Assembly: GCF_009765905.1 (NCBI RefSeq)
Contig: NZ_LMUO01000019.1
Location: 518,541 to 582,540 of the forward strand
Direction of reading: 5' to 3'
Origin: Mucilaginibacter sp. L196
GTDB taxonomy: Bacteria; Bacteroidota; Bacteroidia; Sphingobacteriales; Sphingobacteriaceae
DNA length: 64,000 nucleotides
Shown here: positions 16,272-24,087 of the stretch, in pieces
Numbering within the stretch: the first letter of the stretch is position 1
Layout of the letters: every line of letters starts with the position of its first letter
Position numbers and translations under genes: made by a program
The notes under the pieces: generated by a model
The model's input: only the letters and a program-made list of their open reading frames with translations
The model's database searches: none
Told to the model about the DNA's origin: nothing

Positions 16272-16290
16272 TATCATTAAATAAGATGAT

Positions 16291-16944
16291 ATGAACGTTA
16301 AAGAAAAACTTGGTGATCGTATTGTAAACCAAATTAGGGCGGATATAACAAGCGGTACCTATAAAATAAATGAAAAGATACCCGCTGAGCCCGAACTGAT
16401 GAAACTATATGGTGTAGGGCGATCAACCATAAGGGAGGCTATTAAAACGCTGGCAACATCGGGCATATTGATAGTTCAGCAAGGCTTTGGTACTATTGTT
16501 AACTCAGCAGTTAGTGAACAAACCATTGATCAGCGGCTAAAGAATGCTGATTTTGATGAGATCAACGTGGTACGAAAGTTACTCGAAACCGAGATTGTGA
16601 AACTTGCTGTCGAAAATCACTCCATAGCCCATATTGATGAGATAGAACGTTGCCTGGAGAATAGGCGACTAGCCATTCTATCTGAGCACCACAACGCCTG
16701 TATCGAAGCTGATATTGCTTTCCATATGTCCATTGCTAGGGCTTCGCTAAATACCGTATTGGCCGACCTGTATCAAAGCTTTACCTTAACTATTCGTGAC
16801 TTCTTCTCGAAACGCGAAGTTAAAGGTGTAAGTCATTTCGCCATGAGCCACCATTTGCATGAGGCTTTGTATAAAACCATCAGGGCACAAAAAATCAAAC
16901 AGGCTCAAACCATCATCAAAGAAATATTGGATAATAACTATTAA
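16291..16944 (+). CDS. FadR/GntR-family transcriptional regulator
   Basis: A 217-residue protein with an N-terminal GntR winged helix (about 9-75: IRADITSGTYKINEKIPAE ... GRSTIREAIKTLATSGI) and an all-helical FCD effector domain (about 90-215). The FCD domain usually binds a carboxylate through a metal held by Asp and His residues. The palindrome in its promoter is a likely own operator. It is 6 bases upstream of a TauE/SafE transporter gene, which it probably controls. The effector is unknown. Confidence 0.9.
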   Translation: MNVKEKLGDRIVNQIRADITSGTYKINEKIPAEPELMKLYGVGRSTIREAIKTLATSGILIVQQGFGTIVNSAVSEQTIDQRLKNADFDEINVVRKLLETEIVKLAVENHSIAHIDEIERCLENRRLAILSEHHNACIEADIAFHMSIARASLNTVLADLYQSFTLTIRDFFSKREVKGVSHFAMSHHLHEALYKTIRAQKIKQAQTIIKEILDNNY

Positions 16945-16950
16945 TATATC

Positions 16951-17784
16951 ATGACTATACTCACATTCACATTAATATTGCTTGCAGGCGCTTATCTGGC
17001 AGGTTTAGTTGGCTCGCTTACCGGCCTTGGTGGCGGCGTTGTTGTAATCCCCTTATTAACATTAGTGTTTCACGTAGATATTCGCTACGCCATAGGTGCT
17101 GCGCTGCTTGCTTCTATCGCGAATTCATCAGGAGCAGCAAGCGCGTATGTTAAGGAGGGAATTACCAATATCCGCTTAGGTATGTTTTTGGAAATAGCTA
17201 CTACCATAGGCGCTGTAGGAGGGGCCGTAATAGCGGTTTATACGCCAACTAATACTATTGCTATACTGTTTGGTGCAATCCTCTTGTTCTCAGCCGCTAT
17301 GACCATTCGTAAAAAGAACCAGGAAGTTAGCACCGAAGGTAGTCCCTTATCCTATAAATTGAAGCTAAATAGCAGCTATCCAACCAAGGATGGCGAAGTA
17401 AGCTACAAGCTAAAAAATGTAGGCGCAGGCTTTTCGATCATGGCGCTTGCAGGGGTTCTATCAGGTTTGTTGGGTATTGGTTCGGGTGCTTTAAAAGTAT
17501 TGGCTATGGATTCAACCATGCACATCCCTTTTAAGGTGAGTACTACTACCAGTAATTTTATGATAGGGGTTACAGCGGCAGCCAGCGCGGTAGTTTATCT
17601 GCAAAGAGGTTATATGGATGCAGGGATAGCTTTCCCGGTGATGCTGGGCGTTTTAGGCGGTGCATTTACCGGATCAAAACTACTAACCCGCATGGATCCT
17701 AAAGTATTGAAGTATATATTTTGCGTCGCCATAACTTTTGTAGCTGCTGAGATGATATTTAACGGTTATAATCACAAATTTTAA
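16951..17784 (+). CDS. TauE/SafE-family membrane permease
   Basis: A 277-residue polytopic protein with about eight membrane helices in two halves. Each half starts with a Gly-rich motif (GLVGSLTGLGGGVVVIPLL near 19-37 and LSGLLGIGSGALKV near 172-185). This is the signature of the TauE/SafE sulfite/organosulfonate exporter family. The substrate could be a sulfonate, sulfite or another organic acid anion. It stands between the FadR-like regulator and a DUF1634 protein, which often accompany this permease. Confidence 0.88.
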   Translation: MTILTFTLILLAGAYLAGLVGSLTGLGGGVVVIPLLTLVFHVDIRYAIGAALLASIANSSGAASAYVKEGITNIRLGMFLEIATTIGAVGGAVIAVYTPTNTIAILFGAILLFSAAMTIRKKNQEVSTEGSPLSYKLKLNSSYPTKDGEVSYKLKNVGAGFSIMALAGVLSGLLGIGSGALKVLAMDSTMHIPFKVSTTTSNFMIGVTAAASAVVYLQRGYMDAGIAFPVMLGVLGGAFTGSKLLTRMDPKVLKYIFCVAITFVAAEMIFNGYNHKF

Positions 17785-17804
17785 TCTTATTAAAATAAAA
17801 AGAA

Positions 17805-18206
17805 ATGAAAAAAGTAATCAGCAAAAGTTTTTTGGCCGATGCAGATATTGAACAAATCATCGGTTTACAATTGAGATATGGCGTAGTAATTGCCAGTCTT
17901 ATCGTTTTAATAGGAGGCATCTTGTATTTGGTTCAGCAAGGGCAGGGAGCTATTCCTCCGTATCATATCTTTTTGGGCGAAAGTGCCGGATACACCAGCT
18001 TTTCGCAAATAGTTAAAGGTATTGGGGCGGGTGAGGCAAAAGGTATTGTTCAGGCGGGGGTGGTGATATTGATAGCTACTCCCATACTTCGTATTGCCTT
18101 TTCCTTGGTTGGTTTTATTTTGGAGAAAGACAGGCTTTACATCATCATTACCGCTATAGTACTAAGCGTTATGTTGTTCAGCATTTTTGGAGGATTGAAA
18201 ATATAA
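17805..18206 (+). CDS. DUF1634 membrane protein
   Basis: A 133-residue protein with three membrane helices (near 26-46, 80-102 and 111-130). The loop PYHIFLGESAGYTSFSQIVKG and the motif QAGVVILIATPILRIAFS are typical of DUF1634. The family is commonly encoded next to TauE/SafE permeases and may be an accessory subunit. That is inference from context. It is the last gene of the FadR-like/permease operon, ending before a strong terminator. Confidence 0.85.
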   Translation: MKKVISKSFLADADIEQIIGLQLRYGVVIASLIVLIGGILYLVQQGQGAIPPYHIFLGESAGYTSFSQIVKGIGAGEAKGIVQAGVVILIATPILRIAFSLVGFILEKDRLYIIITAIVLSVMLFSIFGGLKI

Positions 18207-18234
18207 GCAGGTCAGTTGCCTGAAATTCCTCTAA

Positions 18235-18274
18235 ACAAAAAGAGGCTGTTCTATTAAGAACAGCCTCTTTTTGT
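18235..18274. terminator. Strong bidirectional terminator
   Basis: A perfect 18-bp stem (18235-18252 with 18257-18274) has a 4-base loop, with A5 on the left and T5 on the right inside the stem. It serves both the DUF1634 gene (plus) and accD (minus), which converge here. Confidence 0.9.
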
Positions 18275-18288
18275 TGGATGATATTTTT

Positions 18289-19134
18289 TTAAGCCGCTAT
18301 CATTTTTAAGAATGATGACAGTTTCTCTTTCATTTCTCTTCTATCAACAATAAAGTCTAAAAAGCCGTGTTCCTGTACAAATTCAGCAGTCTGGAATCCT
18401 TTAGGGAGGTCTTTTTTGATCGTTTCCTTTATAACACGCGGGCCTGCAAATCCAATTAATGAACCTGGCTCGGCAATGTTAATATCGCCCAGCATAGCGT
18501 ATGATGCAGTTACACCCCCGGTAGTAGGGTCGGTTAATAAGGATATGTAAGGTATTTTAGCTTGTGACAATAAAGCTAGTTTAGCTGATGTTTTAGCCAT
18601 TTGCATTAACGAATAAGCTGCCTCCATCATACGGGCACCACCTGATTTTGAGATCATCAAAAACGGGATTTTATTTGCGATACTGTAGTCGATAGATCTC
18701 GCGATCTTTTCACCAACAACAGATCCCATTGAACCACCGATGAAGTTGAAATCCATACAGGCTATAACAAGGTCTTCGCCATTCATTTTGCCGGTTGCTG
18801 AGCGTATAGCATCCTTTAAACCAGTTTTCTTCATGGTTTCTTTAATCCTGTCGGTATATTTTTTGGTATCCTCAAACTGCAGCGGGTCGCCGGATTGCAG
18901 GTTATTAAATAGTTCAGTAAACTCATTATTATCAAACAGGATGGAGAAGTATTCCTTTGATCCTATTCTTAAATGGTAACCGCAGTAGTGACAAACGTAT
19001 TGATTTTCAACCTGCTCAGAGTAGTGAAGGGGTTTTTTGCATTCAGGGCATTTATTCCATATCCCGTCCGGTGCTTCCTTCTTTTCCTCAGTGGTCGTAA
19101 TTATTCCTTTTATCTCGCGTTTAAACCAGGCCAT
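18289..19134 (-). CDS. accD: Acetyl-CoA carboxylase carboxyltransferase, beta subunit
   Basis: Part of the carboxyltransferase that makes malonyl-CoA for fatty acid synthesis, together with AccA. The frame opens at a TTG (19155), but the ATG at 19134 gives the expected start MAWFKRE and 281 residues. The four-cysteine zinc ribbon is C29, C32, C48 and C51. The crotonase-fold core has GGSMGSVVGEKI and SGGARMMEA for CoA binding. accA is not in the window. Confidence 0.95.
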   Translation of the reverse strand: MAWFKREIKGIITTTEEKKEAPDGIWNKCPECKKPLHYSEQVENQYVCHYCGYHLRIGSKEYFSILFDNNEFTELFNNLQSGDPLQFEDTKKYTDRIKETMKKTGLKDAIRSATGKMNGEDLVIACMDFNFIGGSMGSVVGEKIARSIDYSIANKIPFLMISKSGGARMMEAAYSLMQMAKTSAKLALLSQAKIPYISLLTDPTTGGVTASYAMLGDINIAEPGSLIGFAGPRVIKETIKKDLPKGFQTAEFVQEHGFLDFIVDRREMKEKLSSFLKMIAA

Positions 19135-19360
19135 ATCAATATCAAGCTCTTTCAATATGATGCAAAGAAACGAATTTTTATTTAGATATAGGATTTTTGA
19201 TAATTTACATCCTGAACATAAATTGGAGCGTTTTAGCCTGAAAAACTACATTTATGGCAAAATATATCTAAATTCTATAGTTTTTATCAATTTTGCCCCA
19301 AAAATCTAATATCGAAGCAGCTATATCTAAAAAATCGATACCGTATATTCAAAATTTTTA

Positions 19361-19368
19361 TAACTTCG
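19361..19368 (+). promoter_or_regulatory. Possible -7 element of the aldolase gene
   Basis: TAACTTCG differs from TAnnTTTG at one position and lies 18 bases before the aldolase ATG. A similar TATCTTCG lies before gltB at 60509-60516. No clear -33 element is seen, so this is tentative. Confidence 0.35.
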
Positions 19369-19386
19369 AGGCCCAAAACAAAGTAA

Positions 19387-20466
19387 ATGGACTTAAAAAA
19401 TTATAAAGGCGTATTGCACGGAGATCAGGTGCAGGAGCTATTTGAAGCAGCTAAAAAACACCAGTTCGCGTTGCCAGCTGTTAACGTTATAGGTACAAAC
19501 ACTATAAACGCTGTGATGGAAACCGCAGCGGCGGTTAAATCGCCTGTTATTATTCAATTGTCGCACGGTGGAGCGCAATTTTATGCAGGTAAATCATTAG
19601 ATAACTCAAAATTACAGGCCTGTATATTAGGCGCTACATCAGCTGCTGAGCATGTGCATTTATTGGCTGAGCATTATGGTATTGCTGTAATATTACACAC
19701 TGACCATTGCGCTAAAAAATTATTACCCTGGATAGATGGTTTGTTAGATGCTGGCGAAAAATTCTTCGCTAAAACAGGCAAACCTTTATTTTCATCACAT
19801 ATGTTGGATCTTTCTGAAGAGCCAATCGAAGAAAATATTGAAATATCTGCCAAATATTTAGCCCGCATGGCTAAATTAGGTATGACCTTAGAAATTGAAT
19901 TAGGTGTAACCGGCGGTGAAGAAGATGGTGTTGACAACTCTGATGTTGACAGCTCACGTTTATACACTCAGCCTGAGGATGTTGCTTACTCATACGAAGA
20001 ATTATCTAAAGTTAGCCCTCGTTTTACAGTTGCGGCTGCTTTTGGTAACGTGCACGGTGTTTATAAGCCAGGTAACGTTAAGTTACAACCAGTTATTTTA
20101 CATAACTCACAGGAGTATGTGAAGAAGAAATTTAACCTTGCTGCTGAAAAGCCTATCAACTTTGTATTCCATGGTGGATCAGGTTCAACTCAGGAAGAAA
20201 TTCGTGAGGCGATCTCTTATGGCGCTATAAAAATGAATATTGATACTGATATGCAATGGGCATACTGGGAAGGTATTAAAGATTTTTACCAGGCTAACGA
20301 AGGCTACCTGCAAACCCAAATCGGTAACCCGACAGGCGAGGATTCTCCAAACAAAAAATACTATGATCCACGCGTTTGGTTACGTAAGGGCGAAGAGAAC
20401 TTTGTAAAAAGGCTTACTGAAGCGTTTGCTGATTTAAATTGTATTGATGCTACCAGCAAATTATAA
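19387..20466 (+). CDS. fbaA: Class II fructose-bisphosphate aldolase
   Basis: Zinc-dependent cleavage of fructose-1,6-bisphosphate in glycolysis and the reverse step in gluconeogenesis. Its 359 residues match the class IIA (E. coli FbaA) type. The zinc and catalytic region reads LHTDHCAKK near 109-117, followed by ELGVTGGEEDGVDNSDVD. NVHGVYKPG and FHGGSGST near 270 bind phosphate and zinc, and NIDTDMQWA follows. Codon use is regular, as expected for a highly expressed gene. It ends at a strong terminator. Confidence 0.96.
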   Translation: MDLKNYKGVLHGDQVQELFEAAKKHQFALPAVNVIGTNTINAVMETAAAVKSPVIIQLSHGGAQFYAGKSLDNSKLQACILGATSAAEHVHLLAEHYGIAVILHTDHCAKKLLPWIDGLLDAGEKFFAKTGKPLFSSHMLDLSEEPIEENIEISAKYLARMAKLGMTLEIELGVTGGEEDGVDNSDVDSSRLYTQPEDVAYSYEELSKVSPRFTVAAAFGNVHGVYKPGNVKLQPVILHNSQEYVKKKFNLAAEKPINFVFHGGSGSTQEEIREAISYGAIKMNIDTDMQWAYWEGIKDFYQANEGYLQTQIGNPTGEDSPNKKYYDPRVWLRKGEENFVKRLTEAFADLNCIDATSKL

Positions 20467-20485
20467 TTGCTGATAATTATATTTG

Positions 20486-20519
20486 AAAGCGCTAATGTGA
20501 TAAACATTAGCGCTTTTTT
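20486..20519 (+). terminator. Terminator of the aldolase gene
   Basis: A perfect 13-bp stem (20486-20498 with 20504-20516) and 5-base loop, ending in six T. It lies 20 bases after the aldolase stop. Confidence 0.9.
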
Positions 20520-20540
20520 GTTGAAAGGAAATTATATATC

Positions 20541-20972
20541 ATGCCGACAAGTAAAAATGTGGAAGTAAATAAAGTAAGTGATGTTGAGAGGCTGAAGATT
20601 GTTCATGCTATACGCCATGAGGTTTTTGTGGATGGACAAAATTGTCCTGCTGAGTTGGAATACGCTAACGAGGATGAGTCAATTCACTTTTTGGCTACGA
20701 TTGATGGCGTACCTGTGGGTGCTTGCCGCTGGCGTAAAACCGAGAATGGTTATAAACTGGAGCGTTTCGCGGTGTTGAACGATTTTAGAGGAATGGGTGT
20801 AGGGCAGCAAATGGTGAAGACTGTTTTAGATGATTTGCCAAAAGATGCTGAATACATCTATCTGAATTCGCAGTTGGATGCGGTGAGCTTATATGAGAAA
20901 TTTGGCTTTGTAAAGGAAGGCCTGGAGTTTACCGAGGCAGGTATAAGACATTATAAAATGGTGAAGCAGTAA
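20541..20972 (+). CDS. GNAT-family N-acetyltransferase
   Basis: A 143-residue GNAT protein of the ElaA/YjcF type. It carries VFVDGQNCPAELEYANEDES at the N-terminal side and the acetyl-CoA motif A in ERFAVLNDFRGMGVGQQMV. The C-terminal block YLNSQLDAVSLYEKFGF and EAGIRHYKM are standard for this subgroup. The substrate is unknown. It is close behind the aldolase terminator and convergent with the next gene. Confidence 0.9.
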   Translation: MPTSKNVEVNKVSDVERLKIVHAIRHEVFVDGQNCPAELEYANEDESIHFLATIDGVPVGACRWRKTENGYKLERFAVLNDFRGMGVGQQMVKTVLDDLPKDAEYIYLNSQLDAVSLYEKFGFVKEGLEFTEAGIRHYKMVKQ

Positions 20973-20979
20973 AACCTAA

Positions 20980-21564
20980 TTACTGTTGTATTTGGAAGCC
21001 TTGTACAATGCTATCTAACTCCTGCCATACCGGGTTTTTATAAGGTTTGGGCGAGATCTCAAAGAACAGCGCTGATGCTTTGGCATTGGTGTAGTTTTGA
21101 ATATGAATCGTTGTGAAAAGCAAAATTGGTTTTTTTGTTAAAAAGTTCAGTGTTGATATTTTGCCTGAATAGGTTTCCTGGTCTCCTGTTACAGCTGCTA
21201 CCTTTTCAATAGCTGTTTTTGTGAATCCGGTGCTATCTGGAGAAGATTTATTGTTGCTGTGATATAGCCCATCAAAATAGCTTGTCAGATAGGTGTTTAA
21301 AAGACCTGCATTTACTTGTGGCGAACCGTCAACAAACCATAAAAAGGTATAGGTCCAATATTCATTGCTGGTTGCATCACCCCAGCCGGGTGTAAAGCGG
21401 AGTTCTTCGATGCCTTGATAAGGGATGCTTGGCGCAAAGCCGATAGGGAAAGGGATAGTTTCTGATTTCCATTTTTCCGGCAGCGGCAGCGAATAGCCTG
21501 TACCCTGGGCAAAGCATTTGCCGAAAGCAAAAAGAATCAGCAGGGTGAATATCGCTTTTTTCAT
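20980..21564 (-). CDS. Secreted protein of unknown function
   Basis: A 194-residue protein with a clear signal peptide (MKKAIFTLLILFAFGKCFAQ, cleaved near 20). The mature part begins with LPLPEKWKSETIPFP and contains EELRFTPGWGD and EYWTYTFLWFVDG. It ends with PVWQELDSIVQGFQIQQ. The pattern is of a small periplasmic or surface domain common in Bacteroidota; I do not recognise a named family. It stands alone, between a GNAT gene and a 110-bp repeat. Confidence 0.75.
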   Translation of the reverse strand: MKKAIFTLLILFAFGKCFAQGTGYSLPLPEKWKSETIPFPIGFAPSIPYQGIEELRFTPGWGDATSNEYWTYTFLWFVDGSPQVNAGLLNTYLTSYFDGLYHSNNKSSPDSTGFTKTAIEKVAAVTGDQETYSGKISTLNFLTKKPILLFTTIHIQNYTNAKASALFFEISPKPYKNPVWQELDSIVQGFQIQQ

Positions 21565-21661
21565 GAATAGGAATTTGATTTAATAAAGCTATGAATGAAA
21601 ATTAGAAATGGGTGTTAATATTTGTTAATTCTAAGAAGCTATCTAAAATAATAGAAGTGTC

Positions 21662-21771
21662 GTCATTGCGAGGAACGAAGGAATCTCTATACTTTATAGA
21701 GCTGCTCTACAGGTTCAATACCTCTCTAATCGTCTTGCCTATGTAGAGATTGCTTCGTGGCTTGCAATGAC
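21662..21771. repeat. 110-bp terminal-inverted-repeat element, copy 2
   Basis: Same length as the copy at 16055-16164 and, when reversed, aligned with it from end to end with scattered substitutions. The ends begin GTCATTGCGAGG and close with GCAATGAC. It lies between a secreted-protein gene and HMG-CoA lyase. No coding potential. Confidence 0.88.
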
Positions 21772-21829
21772 GCTTTGTTTTTTGTTTATCTAAAAAAGAC
21801 ATTTAAACGTTTTTAGACATCTTCTCAGC

Positions 21830-22696
21830 CTATTTAAAAACCTGATCAGCAAACATCATCGCTTCGCCAAATTTGCCGAGATCAAGCCCTAGAGACTCTT
21901 TTTTTGATTGGAGGTATGATATTAGGTTTTCTGTAGCGATGTTGCCTGTAAGCTCGTCTTTAGCCATTGGGCAGCCGCCGTATCCTTTAAGTGCAGCATC
22001 AAAGCGTTTACAGCCACTATTATAGGCTGCCTCAATCTTTGGTTGCCAATTATCCGGGGTGGCATGCAGGTGAAGCCCAAATTCAGTATCCAGGAATGTA
22101 TTACATAAGGCCGCGTAAATTTCGTTGGTCTGCGCAGGTGTTGCCACGCCAACGGTATCAGATAAAGCAATAATATTGATTCCTTCCCCAACTAATTTCT
22201 CTGTCCATTTTTGCACGATCTCCACATTCCATTCATCACCGTAAGGGTTACCAAAACCCATTGAAAGGTATACCAATAATTCCTTATTCTTAACAGAACA
22301 AAGCTCATTGATGCGTTTTACGGTATCAAAGGCATCAGCTATTGATGTATTGGCATTCCGCTGTTGGAATGTCTCAGAAATGGAAAATGGATAACCTAGG
22401 AACGTTATTTCATCGTGTTGTGCCGCGTCTTCAGCACCGCGATAGTTGGCTATGATGGCTAATAGTTTGGATCGCGTAGCGCTTAGGTCGAGTTTTTTTA
22501 ATACCTCGACAGTATCCTGCATTTGGGGTATTGCTTTTGATGATACAAAGCTGCCAAAATCAATGGTATCAAAACCAACTTGCAATAATAAATTAATGTA
22601 TTCGGCTTTAACGTTGGTAGGAATAAAGTCATGGATGCCCTGCATGGCATCACGCGGGCACTCGGTAATTTTTATAGTTTGGTCAGTATTATTCAC
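21830..22696 (-). CDS. mvaB: Hydroxymethylglutaryl-CoA lyase
   Basis: Splits HMG-CoA into acetyl-CoA and acetoacetate, the last step of leucine breakdown. Leucine dehydrogenase, which starts that pathway, is also in the window. The 288-residue TIM barrel opens with TECPRDAMQG (metal and catalytic Asp). It has the metal-binding HLHATPDN and the family signature GCPMAKDELTGN with the catalytic Cys near 241. The start is a GTG at 22696, overlapping the end of the NDH-2 gene by 8 bases. Confidence 0.92.
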   Translation of the reverse strand: MNNTDQTIKITECPRDAMQGIHDFIPTNVKAEYINLLLQVGFDTIDFGSFVSSKAIPQMQDTVEVLKKLDLSATRSKLLAIIANYRGAEDAAQHDEITFLGYPFSISETFQQRNANTSIADAFDTVKRINELCSVKNKELLVYLSMGFGNPYGDEWNVEIVQKWTEKLVGEGINIIALSDTVGVATPAQTNEIYAALCNTFLDTEFGLHLHATPDNWQPKIEAAYNSGCKRFDAALKGYGGCPMAKDELTGNIATENLISYLQSKKESLGLDLGKFGEAMMFADQVFK

Positions 22697-24002
22697 CTTT
22701 GGTTACTTCTTCAGCATTGTATTTAACTTCACCCCGCACAAATCTACGTATAATCAGCCTACTACCGCCATTGTAGGTCATATAATTGCCTATCCAGTTT
22801 AAAAATACAATAAGCTTGTTGCGTGTGCCCAGGAGCGAGAATAAATGCACAAATATCCATACCAGCCACGCAAAAAATCCCTGGAATTTAATCTTGCCCA
22901 AATCAGCCACTGCTTTATTGCGGCCTATGGTGGCTAATGAGCCTTTATCGTTATATTTAAATGGTTCTGTTGCTTCGCCTCTCACTAAATGAATTATGTT
23001 TTTACCCACATTATCGCCCATTTGTATAGCTACCTGTGCTACGCCAGGATGTCCTTTTGGGGTTTCGGGGGTTATCATAGCAGCTACGTCACCAATGGCA
23101 AATATATTTGATGAGCCGTCTACGCGGCAAATATTATCGATACGGATGCGGTTACCGCGCTCCAATATATTTTTATCAATACCATGAGGTACTACGCCCG
23201 TTACACCCGCCGACCAAATCACATTTTTAGTTTCAATCACCTTTCCGCCCTCAAAAGTTATTTGATGGCCGTCGTAGCTTTCCACTTTCGCGTTTAATAA
23301 AAGTTCGACACCTAAACTTTGCAGGTAATCATGCGCGGCGCTTGATGCCTGCTCCGACATTGGGCCTAAAACTCTTGGTAAAAAGTCGGCGAGGTATATT
23401 TTAACGTCTTCTTTTTTAAGCTCGGGGTAGTCCTGTTCCAGTACATGATTACGGAACTCCGCGATAGCGCCTGCCAGTTCAACACCGGTAGGGCCTGCAC
23501 CCACCAAAACAAAGGTGAGATAGGGTATGCGTTCTTCTTTTACCTTTTTTAAAACGGCGTCCTCTAAATGCTGAAATATCAAATAACGAAGATTCAATGC
23601 TTCGGGAATTGATTTCATCGGCATGGCATAATGCTCCACATCCTTATTCCCAAAGAAATTTGTTGTTGAACCGGTTGCTATCACCAAATAATCATAGGCT
23701 ATTTCGCCAATAGTGGTTTCAATAGTGTTCTTTTCCGCATTCACTTTTTTTACCTCGGCAATGCGAAAACGGAAGTTTTTTTGACCGCTGAAGTTTTTGC
23801 GAAAAGAGAACGCGATGGATTCTGATTCGAGGCTACCTAAAGCCACCTGGTACAACAAAGGCTGAAAAGTATGGTAATTATGTTTGTCGAGCATTAATAT
23901 CTCTACAGGTGCATCCTTAAGCCTCAGGGCAACTTCAAGCCCACCAAAGCCTCCGCCAACTATTACAACTAATGGGAATTTTGATTGGTCTGTAGTGTTC
24001 AT
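22689..24002 (-). CDS. Type II NADH dehydrogenase (NDH-2)
   Basis: A 437-residue flavoprotein. The FAD motif GGGFGGLEVA lies near 15-24 and the NAD motif VLVGAGPTGVELAGAI near 165-180. SNIFAIGDVA and VAQVAIQMGDNVGKNI follow. An amphipathic/hydrophobic C-terminal segment (WLVWIFVHLFSLLGTRNKLIVFLNW) probably anchors it to the inner face of the membrane. It passes electrons from NADH to quinone without proton pumping. HMG-CoA lyase follows with an 8-base overlap. Confidence 0.9.
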   Translation of the reverse strand: MNTTDQSKFPLVVIVGGGFGGLEVALRLKDAPVEILMLDKHNYHTFQPLLYQVALGSLESESIAFSFRKNFSGQKNFRFRIAEVKKVNAEKNTIETTIGEIAYDYLVIATGSTTNFFGNKDVEHYAMPMKSIPEALNLRYLIFQHLEDAVLKKVKEERIPYLTFVLVGAGPTGVELAGAIAEFRNHVLEQDYPELKKEDVKIYLADFLPRVLGPMSEQASSAAHDYLQSLGVELLLNAKVESYDGHQITFEGGKVIETKNVIWSAGVTGVVPHGIDKNILERGNRIRIDNICRVDGSSNIFAIGDVAAMITPETPKGHPGVAQVAIQMGDNVGKNIIHLVRGEATEPFKYNDKGSLATIGRNKAVADLGKIKFQGFFAWLVWIFVHLFSLLGTRNKLIVFLNWIGNYMTYNGGSRLIIRRFVRGEVKYNAEEVTKGE

Positions 24003-24038
24003 GGTACGCTATTTAAAATCAGATTATATTATAAACAA

Positions 24039-24069
24039 AAAAGGCTCCAAATGTTCTTTGGAGCCTTTT
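24039..24069 (-). terminator. Terminator of secDF
   Basis: A perfect 13-bp stem (24039-24051 with 24057-24069) and 5-base loop with A-rich left flank, a U tract on the minus strand. It lies about 20 bases beyond the secDF stop and separates it from the NDH-2 gene. Confidence 0.85.
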
Positions 24070-24087
24070 AAAATATGAGTTGTTATG

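Larger units (their letters stand above)
15936..16290. other. Intergenic region: terminator, 110-bp repeat, regulatory palindrome
   Basis: No gene is visible in these 355 bases. The region holds a hairpin terminator (15989-16017), one copy of the 110-bp inverted-repeat element (16055-16164), and a 15-bp-arm palindrome with a -7 element upstream of the FadR-like gene. Confidence 0.8.
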
